A program made the position numbers and the translations under genes. The notes under the pieces were generated by a model. It saw only the letters and a list, made by a program, of their open reading frames with translations, did not search any database and had not been told where the DNA came from. From assembly GCF_003255815.1 (NCBI RefSeq), contig NC_037668.1:62802178-62866177 (forward strand): a stretch of 64,000 nucleotides of DNA, written 5' to 3'. Positions 22,391-31,700 of this stretch are shown here, in pieces; positions within the stretch are counted from its first letter, which is position 1, and every line of letters begins with the position of its first letter. This DNA comes from Theropithecus gelada. Taxonomy: Eukaryota > Chordata > Mammalia > Primates > Cercopithecidae.

Positions 22391-24371
22391 CTGCAGAAAT
22401 GCTGGCTAAATGCAGTTATGTAGCAGGCCACTACTTTAATAGTGCATGATTGCAGTCCAAGAACACCAGAAGACATTCTGCCACAACTTAGTGGCTTGCC
22501 CAAGAAAAGCCAAGTATCTAAATTTTAATCTGCCATAATATGCCACTTAAAAATTGCACAGGCGTAACATTACAATTTCCCCATTTTTTAACTGTTTATA
22601 TTAGTCGTACAATACATCTATAAAGAGTGGTGGGCTTTGTAGTACTTCTCAGGAGTTTAATTAATGTTCTAAGCAAAGAGGATTATGGTTTCACTAACAT
22701 GAGCCAATGGGCTATGCTTATAAAATACCTATTAAATACACTGGGGTCTTAAGAGTATGTACTTTGTAAAGATTGGGAGAAGTAGTATAAAACACAACCA
22801 GTGTTCCTCTTAAAATTATGAGACAGTGGAGAAGAGGAAATGGGGACAAGTGGTTTCTTTAAATGAGAAAAATGGCTAAAATACTTCAAAATTGCTACCT
22901 CCCCTTTCCCACCCCAAGTTTCAGATAAACTACTTATTAAGATTATTTAAATTCACATTAGGCTAAAAACTATCATATATACATTGAAGACTTATTGAAA
23001 GTCTATTTGAGTAAGCTTACAACCCTGGGTACATTGCTGTTTCAGTGATGAAAGTCAAATGTCATTTGAAACTAAGCAACATTATTTGCTAAACAACGTT
23101 TAGCAACTCTACAGTCCACAGTAAGGGTATCAAAAGCCACAACTTTCAGGAGATTATCCATTAGCATCCTTCACCACTCTTCAAAGGTACAGTACTACCA
23201 AAAGCTTATTTTAGGGGGTCTGTGCCAGCATCCCTTATAAAGAAAGGCATGTAATCTGAAAAATAAACTGAAACATTAATTTTATAGGCAGATTTTCCCA
23301 TTTCCCAACCAGCCCCCACCCACACATTCAAAAAGTTCACCCTCTGTGGGTGTCCCATGAACACCCCTTATTTCCTTGTCTTTAGTAGAGTCCCTAACTA
23401 TATAATTCAACCAACTGTAATGGATTCCTTTCTAATCAAGACCCTTGTTTCCATACAGAAAATCTCTTATGTATCACCAATTAATAATCTGTTTTGGGAC
23501 AAAACTTCCTCATTGATATAACCATGGTAAAACTACTCATATTTCCAAGTGTGTTGGTGAATGAAATAATGAGCATTATTTTCTAATGAGATTCTCTCCC
23601 TTAGCACACCATGTACCTGTCAGTCATACAACCAGAATTTAGTGAGATGCTTTTATACACTAGTGTTTACTTTCAGCATTATCCTGTTTCCTATGCAGAA
23701 AGTGCTCGGATTGTTCCAACAATAGGTCTTCTTTTGTACACAGACACAATACTAAACTTCAGCATGTTAATAAAGGTTTGACTTAGAATTTTTCTTTTGC
23801 CAATTAGCACCAAGAACAGAGGTGAAAAGGAGGAAGACACATTCCATAGTAAGAGTTCTATAATGTACAGATTTGAATGGAACATAACTAAGAACAAAGC
23901 CAAACCATTCAATTACTTTACCTACTGTTAGGAAGTTGTCCCTCTAACATATTTACACTGGTAAATCAGGCTCCTATTATACTAACAGGCAACAATAAAC
24001 CATCTACTTTAATAGTCAAAGTCTCTTGTTCTAATGGAAGGGGGTTCAATGAAGTTGACAATTAACTGACAACACCATGGAAACATTCCAAGCCTTTAAC
24101 GTGGTAGGAAGGGATATTTGTACTGTGTAGCATGAGCAACTTTCTCCAGATTTAGTGCTACATCAAAAGGAAACTAAGTAAAAACAAGTTAACAAATTTA
24201 CAGTAAGAATGATTATCTGCAACCCTATTTGTTAACAGTCACCACTAGCTTAGAAGAGAACCAATAGACTTTTATAGTCCTATAGATTTTGCCCAACAGA
24301 AGTAGCACAAGGAGATGTAAAAGTTACAGAGTACAAATGTATATATAACTAAACCTACTTCAGTTACTGAA

Positions 24372-24665
24372 CCTTTTTTTTTGAGACAGTGTCTCGCTCT
24401 GTTGCCCAGGCTGGAGTGCAGTGGCACGGTCTCAGCTCATTGCAACCTCCATCTCCCAGGTTCAAGCAATTCTCCTGGCTCAGCCTCCCGAGTAGCTGGG
24501 ATTACAGGCGCCTGCCACCACGCCCAGCTAATTTTTTGTATTTGTAGTAGAGACAGAGGTTCACCATGTTGGCCAGGCTGGTCTTGAACTCCTGACCTCA
24601 GATGATCCACTTGCCTCGGCCTCCCAAAGTGCTGGGATGACAGGCGTGAGCCACCGCGCCCAGCC
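24372..24665 (-). mobile_element. Alu, full length, just past the SFPQ 3' end
   Basis: It ends 'gccaccgcgcccagcc'. The target 'cagttactRaa' flanks it at 24361 and 24666. It is the only Alu between 18.8 and 28.6 kb. Confidence 0.95.
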
Positions 24666-24797
24666 CAGTTACTAAATCTTCTTATTTTCAAGTTTCATTT
24701 TTTAGACTACACCCCATCTTTATAAATCACTTGAATACATGAAAAGGCTTCATGTTTAACAATCTTTAATTCAAATGTAAAAGTTCAATACAAGCCA

Positions 24798-24803
24798 TTT
24801 ATT
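24798..24803 (-). promoter_or_regulatory. SFPQ: SFPQ poly(A) signal AATAAA (probable main)
   Basis: Minus strand 'gcccaataaatggcttg'. It lies 0.8 kb past the stop codon, which fits the usual length of the short SFPQ mRNA. Confidence 0.55.
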
Positions 24804-25289
24804 GGGCTTGAAATTTGTTGGTCTTTTAAAAACAAGAAATGGGGAAATGCAACAAAATGATCTTTCCACTTTTCAAAAGCTTTCAAGTAAAGGATAGATC
24901 ATAGGGCCATAAAAGATCCATTTAATCAAACCCACTTTCACCTCCTACCAATTGTCTTACACCCATTCCACAATCTTAATACATATTCCTGAATGAAGAT
25001 TTACAGTTCAGCTTTGCTTACATAACCATTTAAAAATCCTTAGCACCAGCGTGCTTCCTATATGCCAAACAAATCATGAAACTACTTCAATATGCATTTC
25101 TTCTTTTTAAAACAAAGGGGGCAGTTATTTGTAGAAAGCAATACTTAGCCTCCAGATAAATTTCCCAGAAATGGCATATGCCATTCAAAGGCCTAGACAC
25201 TCTCATGCTTTCAATGTGGAATACCTAGCCTAATGTGCATAGAAGCATGAATGGCAAAGTTGAAGATCAATATTATAACTATTTTTCTA

Positions 25290-25295
25290 TTTATT
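25290..25295 (-). promoter_or_regulatory. SFPQ: SFPQ proximal poly(A) signal candidate AATAAA
   Basis: Minus strand 'cttcaaataaatag', 0.3 kb past the stop codon. Confidence 0.35.
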
Positions 25296-25608
25296 TGAAG
25301 CACAGTAAAAAAAAAAAAAAAAATGGTACACTTTGGAAATTCAGTGGCACAAGGTACACTGCCATAACTTGAGGAACATTATACAGTAAAAAAGAAAAAA
25401 AAAGGAAATAAAAAGGAAAAAAAATTCTCCTGTTCCAAACACTGCATTACATCATTTTACCTGCCCAAACAGACCATTTACAAATATTAGGTCAATAAAC
25501 TGCTAACATCCATAAAAAGGTAGCTTTCTTACTAAAATGCAAGAATTTAAAAGATTGGTATCTAAACAAAAGACAAAACAAACTGGAATGAAAGCCTAAA
25601 TATCACAT

Positions 25609-25746
25609 CTAAAACCGGGGTTTTTTGTTTGGGCCTTCGTACTCTTCTCTCCCTCTACCATATCCTGCTGGAGTTCCAGGCCCCATTCCTCTAGGACCCT
25701 GTCCACCCACAGGCCCCGCACCTCCCTGCCCAAAGCGCTCAGTACG
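25609..25746 (-). CDS. SFPQ: SFPQ exon 10 coding part (residues 663-707 and stop)
   Basis: Acceptor 'tgttccaatag' precedes CGT ACT GAG. It encodes RTERFGQGG...GPNKKPRF and stops with TAG at 25609-25611. Confidence 0.97.
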   Translation of the reverse strand, partial: RTERFGQGGAGPVGGQGPRGMGPGTPAGYGRGREEYEGPNKKPRF

Positions 25747-28700
25747 CTATTGGAACAGTAATTAACAGTTCATTATAAGTAGTTGATGTCCATGTGTGTT
25801 AAGTAAATATTTTAGAAGGTTCCGTAGTCAACGTTCGTCGATACAATCACCAATGAGTCGATCCACAGGTACCGGGAACATAGAAAGGAAAAAAGGGTAA
25901 TTTGAAAATTAGTTTACGATAATACATGCCTTGTGGTATGTTCCCACTTGAGCCATTCTCATACACCTGTTTCAAAGAACAGATCTTCCCTGTAGTGCTA
26001 AAAAATTTAAGAATTAGTGCAGATGTGAAAATCCATTCCAAAATGAGTTCTAAGAAATTTCACATCAGATTAACCCAATGAAAAGCTTGCAAACTCTCAC
26101 TTTCAACATCTGAACAGGAAATTTAATTTCCAAGTAAGCCTAACAAGCCCAACCAGAGATTCAATTCACTCAATGAAGTGACAAAGACCTACTCACCAGT
26201 TAGTGGCATGTGCTGCTTAAGAAACCTTGTGCTTTTCAAGATCTTAAGACACATCTGCTAAGTTGCAGAAAACTTAAAAGGTTGAAAGTTTTAATAAAAT
26301 GCTACCAGACTACAAAAAGAAAAAGCATAAAAGACTAATAGATTTAGTCACTTAACCGGCACAATAACTTGATCAAAAAACTTGTGTTGCCGAATTCTCA
26401 CAGGCATACTACCTTCAGAGCCACCACTATATAACCAGAACAACTACATTCTCAGCACTATCCTATATTGTTGCAAACTGAATGAACAAACCCCACCCAC
26501 CTTCATCAGTCCATCTTTTCCCTTAGGTCTTTGAAAAGTACAGACACTTTGCTGTAATTCCATGTTTTAGATACTTCCCAAACAGTGAAACACCAAGCTA
26601 AAGTAACTGCAATAAAGCAGTGAGTGACTTCATTATTCCCATCTTGTTTTACGTAATTCTAGAGACAGAAGTTTTCAATAGAAACGTATGTGCCTCAACA
26701 GCAGACCCCTCAGGTATGCAAACACAGCAGCCTACACTGTTTTTCTCATTCCATTTATAACAGACCAGTTACTATGAGTATTACTCCAAATAAAAAACTA
26801 AAATGGCAGCAGGGTTTAACTGTTCCTATACACAATTTCAACTTCTTTAAAACAAAATACTATAGAGCTACTCAAAATGACTAAACCGTAATCTTTTTTA
26901 TAAGATTTTTTACAAAATCTTACAAATTACAGGGTTTTTGGCTCATTGTTCTGTATTCTACCTCTAAGAGCTAAAAAAAGAAAAATTTGGGGCTTTCATA
27001 ATTATGTTAATTACAACAGCTGAGAACCCAGGAGCTATCAGCTACCTGTTACCTAGAATATAAACCTTTAATTGTGAGAACATAAGGTCAAATTAGATTT
27101 TACACATTGCCTAACAATCTGTTGTTTAGGAAGATTATTATTAAACCAAAATGTTACCCACATACTCTGAAAAATCTGAAGAAAGCCCACAGTATTACAT
27201 TTTACCCAACCAGCCATTTATAATTCTAACTTTAATTCCCAAAAAGTCTTAGGTAGATTATAAACAGGTAAGGTCCTTTACTAAATCCTTATGTTTCTAT
27301 TTATTAAATGAATCTTATGAGCTACACACTGCAGCTCCCCTCCTTTGCCAAAAGCCTGTAGTGAACTCATCACATTCAATTCAGCTATAAAAATGCACTC
27401 TCTAAACCCACCAAAATTCAGTCCTAGCGATTTGTAAAGCCCTAACGCAGCCACTCACGCCAGTTCAACTGATTATTCTAAGCATCTGACAGGCTATATT
27501 TACAGCTGAAACATGATAGCATCAAGAAGGTTCAGATCAAATGCACACCATTAGTATGCTTAAAAATTATTGTTGATTTTTGCTACTCTGTAGCAAAATG
27601 GAGATGTCAGTTGATTTTAGAAGGTATACCTACAGACAGGCCCAACAGGTGGGAAACGACGAGTCAAAACACTCAATTCCCTTTTCATAGGGTAGAAGCC
27701 ACACCAAATATAGGTCAAAGTCCTACACATCACTAAAACATGCCTAAAGCTTCAAACTACAAGTCTGATTCCTACTTATGGCAAATACCAGCTTAAAGAA
27801 TGACAGTTTGCCATTTGATTATTCTCACTTGGATGTAGAATAATCAGATACATTATCTAGCATCTAGAATTTGGATTTGCCATGCACTACAGTTCAAAAG
27901 CACCTAAATCTACTTATTGCCAAAGGTAATTCCACATACTACTAACAGCATTGACTCCTTGTTGGCAACCTGTTTAGGTTACCACATACCGAGTTCTTCT
28001 ATGTTGCCAAAGTATTCCTCAATATTACATATTTATGTATGAAATTGGTAGGGGAAACTAAGAGGTCCAGTCACCTACTATTAAAAAAAAAAAAAAAAAA
28101 CACATCTAAGTTGTGAAAACGAGATTTTCCTTGGTACTACGTCCCACAGGATACATTACCATGTCACTTCCCATCATGGAACCACTCATGGTTGCTGGTG
28201 GAACGCCAGGATTAGCTTCATAACCTATGCCACCACCACCACCTAGAGGTGGAAATTTCTGGCCTCCTGAACCATAGGGATCTAGAAAACAAAAATAGTG
28301 GTTACAACTCCACCAGAACACCACTCTCTACTTATGTCGTTAAATTTAAATTTCATACTTACCTCCCATGTTCATCGCTCCTCCGCCACCCATTCTCATG
28401 TCTCTTTCCCTCTGGAAGAAAAAAAATTCCTTATCAATATACCAGTACCACACCCAAACCAAGCATTCTGAAGAACTGAAAAATTTTCAAGAGTTAAATA
28501 AAAAAACATGGCAAAGTTCAAAAAGTTCATCATCTGAATTATTTTTGAAATCAATATTCTGGAAACTAAGTTAGACTCAATTATCCAAAGACCTATAAAA
28601 CTTCCTATTCAAGGCCGGGAGTGGTGGCTCACGCCTGTAATCCCAGCACTTTGGGAGGCCAAGGCAGGCAGATCATCTGAGGTCAGGAGTTCGAGACCAG

Positions 28701-31700
28701 CCTGGCCAACATGGCAAAACGCCATCTCTACTAAAAGTAAAAAAATTAGCCAAGCGTGGTGGCAGGCACTTGTAATCCCAGCTACTCGGGAGGCTGTGGC
28801 AGGAGAATCACTTGAACCCAGGAGGTAGAGGTTGCAGTGAGCCAAGATCAAGCCACTGCACTCCAGCCTGGGTGACAAGAGCAAAACTCTGTCTCCAAAC
28901 ACAAAAAATTTCCTATTCAATTAAATCCTCTGACCTATACAAGACAAATATAATATACTTGATTAAAAAAAAAAAGAAAAAGAAAAAAAACAGAAAATCA
29001 CTGTAATTTGATATTTAAATTTCCTGTATTTCCTTCTAGGTACCTGCAAGTTCTATAGACAACTCCAATTAGAAGGCCGTAAAGGTTGACTTACTGGATC
29101 CATGTAGCCCATTCGGCTGTAACTTTCCTCTCTTTGGCGCCTCATTTGCTCTTCCATCTCACGTTGACGAATCATCATCTCTTCCTCTCTTCTACGTCGT
29201 TCCTCCTCTTGCCTAGAAATACCCATCAAGCACATAACTGAAGTGTTATCCACATCTTTTATAATTCAATGTGAAGAAACATAGCAGTTGGCCTAAGAAC
29301 TAGGTTAGAGCTAAAAAACACAAAGGCTTAGAGTGAGTCTAGGGGCATAGTACTAAAGACATTCTGGCAAAGAATGTAGGCTTTATTAAGGAAAATCTCA
29401 CACTGTATTCCACTTTAAGTGTTAAACCAACACTGACATAATATTTAACCTTTGTATTTTGCCTGACCTGAAAAACTAAGTACATCTTTTTCATAAATGT
29501 CAGAATATAAATGTTAGTGCATAAATCAAGTTTTAAGACCAGGGTTGGTAATTCATGCCTGTAATCTCATAATCTCAGTACTTCAGGAGGCCACGAGTTT
29601 GACACCAGCCTAGACTCCATCTCCACAAAAAAGAAGAAAAAAAAAAAAATTAGCTGGGGGGTGGTGGCCTGTGCCTGAAGTTCCAGATGCTCAGGAGGAT
29701 TGCTTGAGCTCAGAAGTTTGAGACTACAGTGAGCTATGATCACGCCACTGCACTTCAGCCTGGGCCCATCTCAAAAAAGGAAGGAAAAAAATGGCCAAGT
29801 ATGGTGGCTCATGCCTGTAATCCTAGCACTTTGGGAGGCAGAGGCAGGCAGATCACTTGAGGTCAGGAGTTCAAGGCCAGCCTGGCCAATGTGGCGAAAC
29901 CCCGTTATCTACTAAAAATACAGAAAGAATTAGCCAGGTGTCGTGACACATGCCTGCAATCCCAGCTACTCAATAGGCTGAGGCAAGAGAATCGCTTGAA
30001 CCCAGGAAGCAGAGGTTGTGGTGAGCTGAGATTGCACCACTGCACTCCAACCTGGGCAACAGTGATACAGGTTTTTTGTTGTTGTTTTTGAGACAAGAGT
30101 CTCACTCTGTCGCCCAGGCTGGAGAGCAGTGGCACAATCTCACCTTACTGCAAGCTCTGTCTCCCGGCTTCACACCATTCTCTGCCTCAGCCTCCCAAGT
30201 AGCTGGGACTACAAGCACTTGCCACCACGCCCAGCTAATTTTTTGTATTTTCAGTAGAGTATTTTCAGTTTCACTATGTTAGCCAGGATGGTCTCTATCT
30301 CCTGACCTCGAGATCCGCCCGTCTCAGCCTCCCAAAGTGCTGGGATTACAGGTGTGAGCCACTGTGCCCAGAGTGATACATTTCTAAGGAAAAAAAAAAA
30401 AGAAATGAAGGTTTAAACCTTAAACACAATTTTACCTCAACTGCATTTCTTTACGTTTCTGCATTTCTTGATTGTGAAGTTCTTCCATGCGTCTTAATTC
30501 TTCCTGTCGTCTCATCAGATCTGAACATTGGAAAATATTTTGGATTCTCATTAACAAGGTTGGGTGAAAAAACAACTGACCTTAGCAGTGATGTAGCAGT
30601 GATGTTCATGCGGGTATCTTTTTACCTTGGCGCAAAAGATTTGCCTGATGTTCATGATAGGCATCTTCCATTTCACTTTCCAATTTGTCTTTTGCATCCT
30701 TCATGTTTTTTTCAACTTGTTCCCTTTGCTGTTTTTCCATTTCATCCAAAGACTTCCATCGCTGAGAATATTCGTACTCAAACGTACCATGCTGGGCAAA
30801 ACGAGGAGGGGTTTCTCTCTCCCTAATAATACACAAAATTTAAACATGAACCAATTTGTGAATGCACACCAGAAAATACTTGCCCTCGTACTGGTCTTTT
30901 TCCTGTTCTATTTCCTGCAAAGAGTACAAAAAGCAAAAATTATCCTGATTCATCTTAAAATATTTTCACAGCAAAAATACTCAGAATACTCAGCAAAAGA
31001 GAATACAGGCACTGGAGATAAATCCTACCTTCCTCATTTTCTAATTGTTTTCCTCTAGCCAAGTTCCTTACTGAGGCTTATTTGTTCCACCCATAAAAAT
31101 GTACTCCAAGCCAGGTGCGGTGGCTCGCCCCTGTAATCCCTGCACTTTGGGAGGCTGAGGCAGGTGGATCACCTGAGGTCATGAGTTCAAGACCCATTGG
31201 GCCAACATGATGAAACACCGTCCCCACTAAAAACACAAAAAATTAGCCGGGCACAGTGGCAGGCACCTGCAATCCCAGCTATTCTGGAGGCCTGAGGCAA
31301 GAGAATCACTTGAACCCGGGAGGTGGAGGTTGCAGTGAGCTGAGATCAAGCTACTGCACTTCAGCCTGGGCCAACAACAGCGACTCCAGCTCGGGGGCGG
31401 GGAAGTACTTCGGCCGGGCACAGCGCCTCATGCCTGTATCCCAGCACTTTGAGAGGCTGAGGTGGGCGACTCACTTGAGGTCAGGAGTTCGAGACCAGCC
31501 TAGCAACATGGTGAAAGCCCATCTCTACTAAAAATAGAAAATGAGACGGGACTGGCGGCGCATGCCTATAATCCCAGCTACTTGGGAGGCTGAGGCAGTA
31601 GAATCGTTTGAACCCGGGAGGCAGAGGTTGCAATGAGGTGAGATCATGCCACTGCACTCTGGCCTGGGCAACAGAGACTTTCAGTCACACACACGACTTT

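Larger units (their letters stand above)
18772..24371. other. 5.6-kb Alu-free, apparently single-copy block downstream of SFPQ
   Basis: I find no Alu, L1 or LTR in this block, while the flanks average more than one Alu per 500 bp. There is no credible long ORF; a 120-codon minus frame at 20308-20670 has no gene-like context. Several minus-strand splice-site pairs and AATAAA hexamers (for example 20449-20454) occur. It probably represents SFPQ alternative 3' sequence and regulatory introns under constraint (inference). Confidence 0.5.
24780..25608 (-). other. SFPQ: SFPQ 3' UTR (canonical form)
   Basis: This A/T-rich, repeat-free sequence follows the stop at 25609-25611. It extends to just beyond the AATAAA at 24798-24803; another AATAAA lies at 25290-25295 beside a 17-18 base poly-A (poly-T in the transcript). 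The exact cleavage site cannot be read from sequence, so the lower bound is approximate. Confidence 0.6.

Noticed and set aside
23691..23912. 73-codon minus-strand frame, hydrophobic start
   Set aside because: It is short with no supporting signal, and the nearby 'cctaacag|tag|gtaaag' is too small to be an exon.
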